64,000 nucleotides of DNA from GCA-002704185 sp902588515 (GTDB taxonomy: Bacteria; Pseudomonadota; Alphaproteobacteria; Pelagibacterales; Pelagibacteraceae). A program made the translations under genes and the position numbers. Each line of letters starts with the position of its first letter. The first letter of the stretch is position 1. The notes under the pieces are model-generated. The model was not told the origin of the DNA. It worked only from the letters and a program-made list of their open reading frames with translations, and ran no database searches. This document shows, piece after piece, positions 8,041-17,051 of this stretch. The DNA lies in the NCBI GenBank assembly GCA_902588515.1, contig CACIPP010000001.1:1-64000 (forward strand), written 5' to 3'.

Positions 8041-9966
8041 ATGACTAGAATTATAGGAATTGACTTAGGTACAACTAATTCATGTGTTGCCGTCATGGAT
8101 GGCAAAGAAGCTAAAGTTATTGAAAACGTAGAAGGAGCAAGAACTACCCCTTCAGTTGTAGCATTTACTGATAATGAAAAGCTTGTTGGAATGTCGGCTA
8201 AAAGACAAGCTGTAACTAATCCAGAAAATACTTTGTATGCCGTAAAAAGATTAATCGGTAGAAAATTTGATGGGGCCGCAGTTAAGAAAGATATTGATAG
8301 CCTTCCTTATAAAATTATAAAATCAGAAAATGGAGATGCTTGGGTTGAGGCTAAAAATAACAAATATTCACCAAGTCAGATTTCAGCATTTGTACTTCAA
8401 AAAATGAAAGAAACTGCGGAAAAATATTTAGGTTCTGAAGTAAAAAAAGCAGTTATAACAGTTCCTGCTTACTTTAATGACTCACAAAGACAAGCAACGA
8501 GAGATGCAGGAAAAATTGCAGGACTAGAAGTAGAAAGAATTATTAATGAGCCAACTGCGGCTGCATTAGCATATGGTCTAGACAAAAAGAAAGCTAAAAC
8601 TGTTGCTGTTTACGATTTAGGTGGTGGAACATTTGATATATCTATACTTGAACTTGGAGATGGTGTGTTCGAAGTTAAATCCACTAATGGTGATACAGCC
8701 CTAGGTGGCGAGGATTTTGATACTAAAATAGTAGATTATCTTGCTGATGAATTTAAAAAAGATAATGCGATTGATTTAAAACAAGATAAATTAGCTTTAC
8801 AAAGATTGAAGGAAGCTGCCGAAAAAGCAAAAATTGAATTATCATCTTCTGCACAAACAGAAATTAATCTACCTTTTATTACTGCAGATAAGTCGGGACC
8901 AAAACATTTAACTCTAAAACTAACTAGAGCTAAATTAGAGTCAATTGTATCCGAGTTGATTGAAAAAACCATAGGTCCTTGCAAAACAGCTTTGAAAGAT
9001 GCTGGCATGTCAGCTGGGGAAATTGGCGAGGTGATTCTTGTTGGTGGTATGACAAGAATGCCAAAGATCGTGGAAACTGTCAAAAACTTCTTTGGAAAAG
9101 AACCTAGCAAAAGCGTTAACCCAGATGAAGTTGTGGCCATGGGTGCAGCAATTCAAGCAGGTGTATTACAAGGCGATGTTAAAGATGTTTTATTGCTAGA
9201 TGTAACTCCTCTATCACTTGGAATAGAAACATTAGGCGGAGTGGTTACAAAACTAATTGAAAAAAATACGACTATACCAACAAAAAAAAGCCAAGTATTT
9301 TCTACAGCTGAAAATAATCAACCAGCCGTATCTATCAGAGTATTTCAAGGTGAAAGGGAAATGGCAGCTGATAACAAGTTGCTTGGTAATTTTGAATTAA
9401 CCGGAATACCGCCAGCACCAAGAGGAGTTCCGCAGATTGAAGTAACGTTTGATATAGACGCAAACGGCATTGTAAGTGTTTCAGCAAAAGACAAAGGAAC
9501 TGGAAAAGAACAAAAAATTCAAATTCAGGCTTCGGGTGGACTATCTGACGAAGAAATCGAAAAAATGGTCAAAGATGCTGAGGCAAATAAAGAAGCTGAC
9601 AAAAAGAAAAGAGAAGAAGTCGATGCAAAAAATCAAGCAGATTCATTAGTAGCATCTACTGAGCAAAGTTTAAAAGAACATGGAACTAAAATTAGTAAAG
9701 AAGAGAAAGCAACTATTGAGAAAGACATTCAGGCACTAAAAGATGCTATTAAATCAGACAAAGTCGAGGATATTAAATCTAAAACTCAAACTTTGGTTCA
9801 GTCTTCAATGAAGCTTGGTGAAGCAATTTATAAGGAACAACAGGCAAAAAGTGGTAAGGCTGGTGCTAAACCTGAAGGTCAAAAAACATCTGGTAATGAT
9901 AAAAAAGATGATGTTGTAGACGCTGAATATGAAGAAGTAAAAGACGATAAAAAAGATAGCGCTTAA
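8041..9966 (+). CDS. dnaK: Chaperone DnaK (Hsp70)
   Basis: ATP-dependent protein-folding chaperone, 641 residues (normal). Nucleotide-binding domain motifs: GIDLGTTNSCVAVMDG at residues 5-20, DLGGGTFDISILELGDG near 192, and ILVGGMTRMPKI near 335. The substrate-binding domain follows LLLDVTPLSLGIETLGG (about 384). The C-terminus ends in an acidic tail containing DDVVDAEYEEV, the EEVD-like end of bacterial Hsp70. A strong Shine-Dalgarno sequence precedes the ATG. It is followed by dnaJ after 23 bp and shares its operon. Confidence 0.98.
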   Translation: MTRIIGIDLGTTNSCVAVMDGKEAKVIENVEGARTTPSVVAFTDNEKLVGMSAKRQAVTNPENTLYAVKRLIGRKFDGAAVKKDIDSLPYKIIKSENGDAWVEAKNNKYSPSQISAFVLQKMKETAEKYLGSEVKKAVITVPAYFNDSQRQATRDAGKIAGLEVERIINEPTAAALAYGLDKKKAKTVAVYDLGGGTFDISILELGDGVFEVKSTNGDTALGGEDFDTKIVDYLADEFKKDNAIDLKQDKLALQRLKEAAEKAKIELSSSAQTEINLPFITADKSGPKHLTLKLTRAKLESIVSELIEKTIGPCKTALKDAGMSAGEIGEVILVGGMTRMPKIVETVKNFFGKEPSKSVNPDEVVAMGAAIQAGVLQGDVKDVLLLDVTPLSLGIETLGGVVTKLIEKNTTIPTKKSQVFSTAENNQPAVSIRVFQGEREMAADNKLLGNFELTGIPPAPRGVPQIEVTFDIDANGIVSVSAKDKGTGKEQKIQIQASGGLSDEEIEKMVKDAEANKEADKKKREEVDAKNQADSLVASTEQSLKEHGTKISKEEKATIEKDIQALKDAIKSDKVEDIKSKTQTLVQSSMKLGEAIYKEQQAKSGKAGAKPEGQKTSGNDKKDDVVDAEYEEVKDDKKDSA

Positions 9967-9989
9967 ATTACTTAACGTTGAGGATCAAA

Positions 9990-11129
9990 ATGGCTAAAGC
10001 CGATTATTATGAAACTTTAGGCGTTAGCAAAAGTGCTTCAAAAGACGAAATTAAATCAGCATACAGAAAATTAGCTATGAAATATCACCCTGATCGAAAT
10101 CCAGGTGATAAAAGTGCTGAAATGAAGTTCAAAGAAGCTTCTGAGGCTTATCAAATCCTATCTGATCCACAAAAAAAAAGTAGTTATGATCAGTTTGGAC
10201 ATTCTGCTTTTCAAAATGCAGGAGGTGGTGGATTTAGCGATTTTGGTGGATTTGACTCCGACGCATTTTCCGACATCTTTGATGACTTCTTTGGCGACTT
10301 TATGGGATCTAGTAGAGGTCGTGGAAGAAAAGGATCACGAGCAAACAGAGGATCAGATTTAAAAATAAATGTTCGTGTAACCTTGGAGGAAGCTTACAGC
10401 GGAAAAAAATCAAGTTTTAATATAAGTTCTGCCGAGAAATGTGGTGAATGTTCAGGATCTGGAGCAGCTACAGGATCAAAAGCCATGTCATGTGGTACTT
10501 GCGACGGCTATGGTAAGGTCAGGTCAAGACAAGGTTTTTTCACTGTTCAACAGACCTGCCCAGATTGTAGAGGTGAAGGTGAAGTGATTAGTAAGCCCTG
10601 CAAAGATTGCAGAGGTGCAGGAATCGTGAAAACAAAGAAGACTTTATCTATCACTATACCTAAAGGTGTCGATGATGGAACGAGGATTAGATTAGCTGGT
10701 AAAGGTGATGCTGGTTACAGAGGCGGAACTAATGGAGATTTGTATGTTTACATTAGTGTTGTAAAACATGATATTTTTCAGAGAGAAGAGGAAAATTTAT
10801 ATTTTGAACTACCTATATCACTAGCTGATGCAAGTTTGGGAACTTCAATCGAAGTACCAAGTATTGACGGAACAAAAGCAAATGTAAAAATACCAGCTGG
10901 TACACAATCAGGAAAACAGCTAAGATTAAAAAGCAAAGGTATGCCAATGCTAAGAAGCTCAGGTTTTGGAGATCTATATCTACAAATCAAAGTTGAAACT
11001 CCCATATCATTAAATAAAGAGCAAAAAGAATTACTTGAAAAATTTAGAAAATTGGAAGATTCTAAAAATAATCCTGAAAATCAAAGTTTTTTCAAAAAAG
11101 CTAAAAAATTTTGGGAAAATATTAATTGA
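9990..11129 (+). CDS. dnaJ: Chaperone DnaJ (Hsp40)
   Basis: Co-chaperone that delivers substrates to DnaK and stimulates its ATPase. From the ATG at 9990 it has 379 residues. The J domain contains the HPD tripeptide (KYHPDRNPG) near residue 34, then a Gly/Phe-rich linker (GGGGFSDFGGF). Four zinc-binding CxxCxGxG repeats follow: CGECSGSG, CGTCDGYG, CPDCRGEG and CKDCRGAG, and then the C-terminal domains. A TTG twelve bases upstream at 9978 is in frame, but the ATG gives the standard MAKADYYETLG start. The stop overlaps the dapB ATG by 1 bp. Confidence 0.97.
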   Translation: MAKADYYETLGVSKSASKDEIKSAYRKLAMKYHPDRNPGDKSAEMKFKEASEAYQILSDPQKKSSYDQFGHSAFQNAGGGGFSDFGGFDSDAFSDIFDDFFGDFMGSSRGRGRKGSRANRGSDLKINVRVTLEEAYSGKKSSFNISSAEKCGECSGSGAATGSKAMSCGTCDGYGKVRSRQGFFTVQQTCPDCRGEGEVISKPCKDCRGAGIVKTKKTLSITIPKGVDDGTRIRLAGKGDAGYRGGTNGDLYVYISVVKHDIFQREEENLYFELPISLADASLGTSIEVPSIDGTKANVKIPAGTQSGKQLRLKSKGMPMLRSSGFGDLYLQIKVETPISLNKEQKELLEKFRKLEDSKNNPENQSFFKKAKKFWENIN

Positions 11130-11905
11130 TGAAAAAAATTAAAGTTAGTATCAGTGGCGGTCTAGGTCGAATGGGCTCCTTATTAGTAAAGAAAGTAAAA
11201 AGAGAAAATTCAATTAAATTAGTAAGTGTCACAGAACAAAGAAAAATAAAAAAGGGAAATTTAGTTTATGAGAGAAATTCAATAGAGTCCCTTGGAAATT
11301 CAGATGTCATTATAGATTTCACTAGACCTAAGTGTACTATGGAAATTCTAAAAATTGCTGTAAAGCTTAAAAAAAAAATTATAATTGGCACAACAGGATT
11401 TTCTGCTGCTCAAAATAAAATGATTGCAAGAGCTGCTAAAAAAACAGCAATTTTAAAATCTGGTAATATGAGCTTGGGAATAAATATAATGAAATTTTTG
11501 AGTAAAATATTATCAAATAAAATCATCAAAAAATTTCAAATTGAAATCCACGATGAACATCACAGACATAAAGTTGATTATCCCTCTGGAACTGCTTTAA
11601 TGTTAGGAGAGTCGATTGCTGAAGGAAGAAATGCGAATTTGAGAAAATTAAAAGGTAAAATATTCCTTAATAAAAAAGGAAAAGTAACTAGAAACAAGAT
11701 AAACTTTTTTATTAGAAGAATAGGAAATGCTCGGGGAATACATTCGGTAATATTTAGAACGCCCCAAGAAATTATTGAAATTAAACATACTGCTAAAACT
11801 CGAGATATATTTGTCGACGGAGCTATAGATGCTGTTAAATGGATATCAAAAAAAAGAAGTGGTTTGTACAACATGTACGATGTGCTAAAAATTCGTGATC
11901 AATAA
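11129..11905 (+). CDS. dapB: 4-hydroxy-tetrahydrodipicolinate reductase DapB
   Basis: NAD(P)H-dependent reductase of the lysine/meso-diaminopimelate pathway. The 258 residues begin with the nucleotide-binding ISGGLGRMGSLLVKKV. They include IIGTTGFS near residue 90 and the catalytic, substrate-binding segment EIHDEHHRHKVDYPSGTAL at about residues 138-156 (His pair and Lys). The ATG at 11129 overlaps the dnaJ TGA, so translation is coupled. A TTG directly before it is less likely. Its 3' end overlaps nth by 11 bp. Confidence 0.96.
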   Translation: MKKIKVSISGGLGRMGSLLVKKVKRENSIKLVSVTEQRKIKKGNLVYERNSIESLGNSDVIIDFTRPKCTMEILKIAVKLKKKIIIGTTGFSAAQNKMIARAAKKTAILKSGNMSLGINIMKFLSKILSNKIIKKFQIEIHDEHHRHKVDYPSGTALMLGESIAEGRNANLRKLKGKIFLNKKGKVTRNKINFFIRRIGNARGIHSVIFRTPQEIIEIKHTAKTRDIFVDGAIDAVKWISKKRSGLYNMYDVLKIRDQ

Positions 11906-12560
11906 GTCTGAAAAACTTAAACGAGCAAAAGCAATACAAAAAATTTTAAATAAAATTTATCCTCAAACACCATCACCATTAGATCACAAGGATAATTTTA
12001 CACTACTAATATCGGTACTCTTGTCAGCTCAATGCACAGATGTAAATGTAAATAATGTAACTAAAGATATTTATCCAAAATATAACAAGCCAATACATTT
12101 TGTGAAACTTGGAAGAAAAAAAATTGAAAAATTAATTAAAAAAATTGGATTATTTAGAAATAAATCTAAAAGTGTTTATTTACTATCTAAAATACTTGTC
12201 GAGAAATATAATGGACGAGTTCCTAACACTTTTGAAAAGCTTGAGGAATTACCAGGTGTTGGGCATAAAACAGCTAGTGTGGTCATGTCTCAGGGTTTTG
12301 GATTTCCAGCATTTCCAGTAGATACACATATACATCGATTAGCGCAAAGATGGAGATTAACGAGTGGAAAAAATGTAGTTCAAACAGAGAGTGATCTAAA
12401 AGAGTTATTCCCGAAAGGAAGCTGGAATAAATTACATTTGCAAATTATTTTTTATGGGAGAGAGTATTGTACTGCAAGAGGATGTAATGGCCTAATATGT
12501 AAAATTTGTAAATTAGTTAACGCTGATAGAAAAAAAGCCATAAAATTTAAAAAAGCTTAA
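11895..12560 (+). CDS. nth: Endonuclease III (DNA glycosylase/AP lyase)
   Basis: Base-excision repair enzyme for oxidised pyrimidines, 221 residues from a GTG inside the dapB end. Helix-hairpin-helix motif: LEELPGVGHKTASVVMSQGF, with the catalytic Lys in GHKTA, and the catalytic Asp in FPVDTHIHRLA. The C-terminal cysteines are C-X4-C-X4-C-X2-C (CTARGCNGLICKIC) instead of the classical C-X6-C-X2-C-X5-C iron-sulfur loop, so cluster binding is uncertain although four cysteines are present. The SRAP gene follows after 51 bp. Confidence 0.94.
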   Translation: MINKSEKLKRAKAIQKILNKIYPQTPSPLDHKDNFTLLISVLLSAQCTDVNVNNVTKDIYPKYNKPIHFVKLGRKKIEKLIKKIGLFRNKSKSVYLLSKILVEKYNGRVPNTFEKLEELPGVGHKTASVVMSQGFGFPAFPVDTHIHRLAQRWRLTSGKNVVQTESDLKELFPKGSWNKLHLQIIFYGREYCTARGCNGLICKICKLVNADRKKAIKFKKA

Positions 12561-12611
12561 TTATAATTTTTGCTTTTTCATTCAAAAATTGATTAAATAA
12601 CATAAGATATT

Positions 12612-13247
12612 ATGTGTGGTAGATACGTTATTAGAAAACCTGTTACTAGTACAAACAAAATAGTTCATAAAAATGAGGGTGTGGATGATAATGAAAATTT
12701 TAATGCCTATCCAACCTCACTTCTTCCAATAATTAAAGCGAATGAAAACGAAATAATATTAACGAATTTTATTTGGGGTTTGGTACCTAGCTGGTCTAAA
12801 AAAATGTCGGATTTTAAACCTTTAAATAATGCTCGATTAGAAACGGTTACAGAAAAAATAACTTTTAAAAATTTATTAAATAAAAATAGATGTGTAATAC
12901 CTGCCAGTGGATATTACGAATGGAAAAAAGATGAAAATAATAAAAAAACACCTCAATACATTTACAAAAAAAATAATACAAATCTTTATTTTGCAGGTCT
13001 ATATCAAAAAAATGAAAATCTCGAGTTCACAATAATTACCCGAGAAGCGTCAAGTGAGTTGAAAAATATTCATTCAAGAATGCCTGTTGTACTTGAAGAA
13101 AAAGATATATTAAAATATTTGAATATAAAAACTGATTTTTTGACAATGATAAATAACATTGAGCTGCCAAATCTTAACTTTCATCCAGTATCAAAAGATG
13201 TAAATAATCCTGATAACAATAGAGAAAACCTAATAAATCAAATTTGA
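12612..13247 (+). CDS. SRAP (SOS response-associated peptidase, YedK/HMCES) family protein
   Basis: Protein of 211 residues in the family that forms a protective covalent crosslink to abasic sites in single-stranded DNA. It begins MCGRYV, so Cys2 becomes the N-terminal nucleophile after Met removal. Further family features: NARLETV (residues 78-84), RCVIPASGYYEWKK near 97-110 with the conserved Glu, and IHSRMPVVL with the active-site His near 157. It follows nth, another abasic-site enzyme, so a repair pairing is reasonable. Its TGA overlaps the next ATG by 1 bp. Confidence 0.92.
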   Translation: MCGRYVIRKPVTSTNKIVHKNEGVDDNENFNAYPTSLLPIIKANENEIILTNFIWGLVPSWSKKMSDFKPLNNARLETVTEKITFKNLLNKNRCVIPASGYYEWKKDENNKKTPQYIYKKNNTNLYFAGLYQKNENLEFTIITREASSELKNIHSRMPVVLEEKDILKYLNIKTDFLTMINNIELPNLNFHPVSKDVNNPDNNRENLINQI

Positions 13248-14179
13248 TGCACAAAGTAGTCGGAATAGGAAATGCAATAATAGATTTAATTTGCAAAGTC
13301 TCGGACGATTTTATATCCCAAAATAAATTAGAAAAAAGCACAATGAAACTCATTTCAGACATTGAGCTAAAAAATATTTTAAAAAATTTAAAAGTTGAAC
13401 AATCTATAGCCGGTGGTTCAGTTGCAAATTCAATAGTTGGTCTTTCTCATCTTAAAAATGATGTTGCATTTATTGGCAAAATTAATGACGATAAATTTGG
13501 TAAAATGTATGAAGAAAGTTTAATTTTAAAAGATGTTAATTATTATTACGAGAAAAAAAAAGAGGAATTTCCAACTGGGGTTTGCATTGTGTTAATAACT
13601 CCTGATGCAGAACGCACAATGTGTACACATCTTGGTGTAGCGGGCAAAATAAGTGAGAAAGATATAAATGAAAAAGCAATTAAGAATTCTGAGATTACAT
13701 TTTTAGAGGGTTATCTTTGGGATAAAGGTGATCCAAAGAAAGCATTTGATAAAGCCATTTCACTTTCAAATAAATCTGTAATGTCATTATCAGATAAATT
13801 TTGTGTTGATAGACATAAGGCTAATTTTTTAGAACTGGTTAAATATAAACTAGATATAATATTTGCTAATGAACAAGAAATTATGTCATTAATCGATGCA
13901 AAGTCTTTTGCCGATGTCATAGAATTTGGTAAAAGTTTGAACAAAATCTTGGTTATTACTCGTGGTAAAAAAGGAAGTCTTTCAATCAAAAATGGAAATT
14001 TATATGAATGCGATAGTAAAAAAAATATCGAAGTTAAAGATCTTACTGGTGCAGGTGATTTATTTGCAGCAGGCTATCTTCATGGTTTCATAAATAAGAG
14101 TGAGGAAAAAGCATGTTTAGAAAAAGGTAATGAATTAGCATCAAAAATTATACAAAAAATTGGAGCTAGATTAATTTAA
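13247..14179 (+). CDS. PfkB-family kinase, adenosine kinase-like
   Basis: Carbohydrate/nucleoside kinase of 310 residues. The N-terminus VVGIGNAIIDLICKV and the glycine-rich SIAGGSVANSIVGLSHL match the alphaproteobacterial adenosine-kinase subgroup. The C-terminal PfkB signature DLTGAGDLFAAGYLHGF holds the catalytic Asp near residue 268. Substrate is inferred (adenosine or a related nucleoside or sugar) and cannot be fixed from sequence. The ATG at 13247 overlaps the stop of the SRAP gene. A TTG three bases earlier is an alternative. Confidence 0.85.
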   Translation: MHKVVGIGNAIIDLICKVSDDFISQNKLEKSTMKLISDIELKNILKNLKVEQSIAGGSVANSIVGLSHLKNDVAFIGKINDDKFGKMYEESLILKDVNYYYEKKKEEFPTGVCIVLITPDAERTMCTHLGVAGKISEKDINEKAIKNSEITFLEGYLWDKGDPKKAFDKAISLSNKSVMSLSDKFCVDRHKANFLELVKYKLDIIFANEQEIMSLIDAKSFADVIEFGKSLNKILVITRGKKGSLSIKNGNLYECDSKKNIEVKDLTGAGDLFAAGYLHGFINKSEEKACLEKGNELASKIIQKIGARLI

Positions 14180-14201
14180 TATTTTGAATTAAAATCCAGG
14201 A

Positions 14202-15215
14202 GTGTCCAAAAAGAAAAATAAACTAATTTTTTTAGGCGTTGGAAGCTTATCTGCAGTTGCTCTATTAATAATTTTCCTAACTACAAATCAATCTCATTTC
14301 AGAGCTGGCGATAATGTTAATATTAATAAATTTCTTAAAATAGATAGCACTAAATATAAATTTACTGATTACAGTAAAATTATTGGGCAAAATGTAGTAC
14401 CTTGGGATAATAGAAAAGCTAGCCTACCTAAAGATATGACAGATGTTAAATCAATTGATGTCTTTTATAAAAAAAAACCTGCTAAAATTTTAGTGTACAA
14501 AGTTAAAAATACAGATGATATTGTAATTCGTCTTACAGTCGGTGTTATTGGTAAAAAAAATCTAAATCTCAGATGTGATGAGTTTCTAGCAACTATGCCT
14601 TCAAATTTTTTTAAATCTGAAAATATAAAAAGAGACTCTCCTGATTTTAGTGTAATGAAAATGATTTTCTATACCTTCTCAAAAGATTTTAAAAATAGAA
14701 GAGTTACTGGCAGGTGTATATCTAGTAAAGGAAGGATGGATATTTCTGAGCAGCCTGGCTATTCATTTATCAATATATCCAAAAAAGATGTTTCGTGGGC
14801 AAAGAGTGTTACTCCAAAAAAACTTATCACATGCAAATACACAAGGATGGAGGATGAGGGAAGATTTAAAAAAGAGTACAGCTTTTTAAAAAAAAGTAAA
14901 GGCGCTAAGTTTTTTGATGATGTTAAAGAGATTAAATTTTATATAGATGAGACATTGAAAAAACTTACATTTTATAAAAATGATCTTTACGCAGGTAAAA
15001 CCATTAGGTTTGACCAAAACTTTATAGAAGTTGAAAGAGTTAACAAAAAACAGAGATCAACAAGGCTCTATAAGATTGACAGAATTACGGGTGAAATAAT
15101 TATGATTTACTCAGGTTCAAATAATGATGCTGGTAAATGGTATGTAAATAACAATTTTAGATGGGTTTATAGCGGAAATTGTAATTCACTAAGTACAACT
15201 AAAAGAAAATTTTAA
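14202..15215 (+). CDS. Membrane-anchored protein of unknown function
   Basis: I do not recognise this family. The 337 residues start at a GTG with AGGAG right against it. One N-terminal membrane anchor (about residues 8-27, IFLGVGSLSAVALLIIFL) is followed by a soluble, Lys-rich extracytoplasmic domain of about 300 residues. It contains three cysteines (near residues 125, 167 and 208) plus one near the C-terminus, and a FRWVYSGNCN end. It lies between the kinase and the cyclase gene on the same strand, with an 84-bp gap before the cyclase, so co-transcription is possible but not shown. Confidence 0.7.
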   Translation: MSKKKNKLIFLGVGSLSAVALLIIFLTTNQSHFRAGDNVNINKFLKIDSTKYKFTDYSKIIGQNVVPWDNRKASLPKDMTDVKSIDVFYKKKPAKILVYKVKNTDDIVIRLTVGVIGKKNLNLRCDEFLATMPSNFFKSENIKRDSPDFSVMKMIFYTFSKDFKNRRVTGRCISSKGRMDISEQPGYSFINISKKDVSWAKSVTPKKLITCKYTRMEDEGRFKKEYSFLKKSKGAKFFDDVKEIKFYIDETLKKLTFYKNDLYAGKTIRFDQNFIEVERVNKKQRSTRLYKIDRITGEIIMIYSGSNNDAGKWYVNNNFRWVYSGNCNSLSTTKRKF

Positions 15216-15299
15216 TTTTTCCGTAATTTACACACATTTTGTTAAAACTAGGACAATCTATCTTTTGAAATTTGTTTAATTTCTTTATAGAAAACCGTC

Positions 15300-17051
15300 G
15301 TGCATAAGATAGTTAACGATATTAAACAATTCGTTAAAGAATTTGACTATTCTTTATTGGATCCAAATCAAGAAGATAAGGGTCTTTATAAAGTAATTGA
15401 AAATTCGAATTTTTTAGATTTCCTCAAAACTATAACCGAAATCGATGTTTACTCAAAAGATATTGCTGAAGAATTTAAAAATGAAGACGCTGTCACCGGG
15501 TTATCAAGCATTAAAATTTTAAAATCAGCTCTAAATCATAAATCGTATTTTTTTCTACAAAATCTCTCGGATTTAATCTTTTCATTTGATGAAGATAAAG
15601 GTGCTATTTGGAGTGATTTTGCCGAAAATGTTAAAGAGATTGATCTTGCTGATACAAAAGTTTTAGATTTAGGATTAAAATCAAAAGCTAAATCAGATTA
15701 TGCTGATCTTAGAGATATTTATGAAAAGAAAAACCCACATGCTCTTTATCCAACATCAAGTTACCGTGAAAGCTACGGATACACTCTGAGTACAAAAAAT
15801 TACCAGCACATTGAAGCTGTGATGGGTCTTAAAACATTTACAACTTTAAAAGTTCAACATAATACATTAGATCCTGATGTTCCTTTGCTAAGAGATATTT
15901 ATAAGTCTTTAAAAAGGTGTGTATGTTTGGTTGATCAAAATGTTGAAGATAATTTTGGTGATAAAATAACAGACTATTTTGCTCACCATGACATCAAATT
16001 GGAAAAACTTGTATATAGAGCTATGGAGATTGATAAATCTTATGAAAATGTTGGAAAAATTTTAGGAGATTTCAAACAGCTTGGAGTTTCTAGAAATGAA
16101 CCAGTTTTAATTATGGGTGGAGGTGTTTTAGCAGATATTGGGGGCTTTGCATGTGCATTATACCACAGAAATACTCCTTACGTTATGCTAGCAACATCAA
16201 TTGTATCTGGAATCGATGCAGGTCCTTCTCCAAGAACATGTTGCGATGGGCATGGATATAAGAATCTTTTTGGTGCTTATCATACTCCTATTCTTTGCAT
16301 TACCGACAAATCTTTTTTCAAAACTTTAGAACCAGGTTGGTTAAGACACGGTGTGGCTGAGATTATTAAAATGGCTGTTGTAAAAGATATTGAATTATTT
16401 GAGGCGCTTGAAGAAATTGGAACGGATCTTTTGACATCAAAATTTGGTACCTCAAATTGTATTAAGGGAGATGAAATAGATAAAGGGTCCGATAAAATTT
16501 TAGGCCTCGCATTGAAAAGCTACGTAGCATCAGAATATGACAATTTATATGAAACACATCAATGCAGACCGCATGCTTATGGTCATACTTGGTCACCCGG
16601 ATTTGAAATTAAAGCAGGGCTATTACATGGTCATGCTGTATCTGTTGGAATGGGATTAGGAGCATATTTCAGTTACATAAATAAATGGATATCGTCTGAC
16701 CAAATGCATAGAATTTTTAAATTAATTAGTAAATTTGAACTTAGCTTGTGGCACGATATATTGCTTGATGATGAATGTGTATGGGGTTCTCAAGTTAAAA
16801 TGGTTCAAAAAAGAGGTGGTAACTTGTCTGCTCCATTACCCAAAGGTGAAATTGGAAAATGCGGATATTTAAATGAAATGTCAAAACAAAATTTATTCAA
16901 ATATATTAGAGAATACCAGGCCATCGTTGCCAAATATCCCAGACAAGGTAAAGGGATTGAGCCTTTATGTTCCGATGTTGGATTAGAGGACCCAGGAACA
17001 GTTTATAGAAATAACGAAGAGAAAGTTATAGAAAAGACCAACCTTAATTAA
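15300..17051 (+). CDS. Sugar phosphate cyclase, sedoheptulose-7-phosphate cyclase-like (3-dehydroquinate synthase superfamily)
   Basis: Probable C7-cyclitol-forming enzyme. The 583 residues are longer than typical family members (about 370-430); roughly the first 150 form an unrecognised extension. The core has the NAD-binding LIMGGGVLADIGGFACALYH (residues 264-283), YKNLFGAYHTP with the substrate Lys, metal ligands in AEIIKMAV (Glu), YGHTWSP (His) and LLHGHAVSVGMG (His). The segment IDAGPSPRTCCDG replaces the DHQ-synthase sequence, and HTWSP resembles desmethyl-4-deoxygadusol synthases. Product is unproven: 2-epi-5-epi-valiolone or a deoxygadusol are options. It starts at GTG, and its stop overlaps the DUF6492 gene by 1 bp. 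Confidence 0.82.
   Translation: MHKIVNDIKQFVKEFDYSLLDPNQEDKGLYKVIENSNFLDFLKTITEIDVYSKDIAEEFKNEDAVTGLSSIKILKSALNHKSYFFLQNLSDLIFSFDEDKGAIWSDFAENVKEIDLADTKVLDLGLKSKAKSDYADLRDIYEKKNPHALYPTSSYRESYGYTLSTKNYQHIEAVMGLKTFTTLKVQHNTLDPDVPLLRDIYKSLKRCVCLVDQNVEDNFGDKITDYFAHHDIKLEKLVYRAMEIDKSYENVGKILGDFKQLGVSRNEPVLIMGGGVLADIGGFACALYHRNTPYVMLATSIVSGIDAGPSPRTCCDGHGYKNLFGAYHTPILCITDKSFFKTLEPGWLRHGVAEIIKMAVVKDIELFEALEEIGTDLLTSKFGTSNCIKGDEIDKGSDKILGLALKSYVASEYDNLYETHQCRPHAYGHTWSPGFEIKAGLLHGHAVSVGMGLGAYFSYINKWISSDQMHRIFKLISKFELSLWHDILLDDECVWGSQVKMVQKRGGNLSAPLPKGEIGKCGYLNEMSKQNLFKYIREYQAIVAKYPRQGKGIEPLCSDVGLEDPGTVYRNNEEKVIEKTNLN

Noticed and set aside
8736..9140. 134-aa minus-strand frame inside dnaK
   Set aside because: Mirror frame of a highly conserved gene with no family features.
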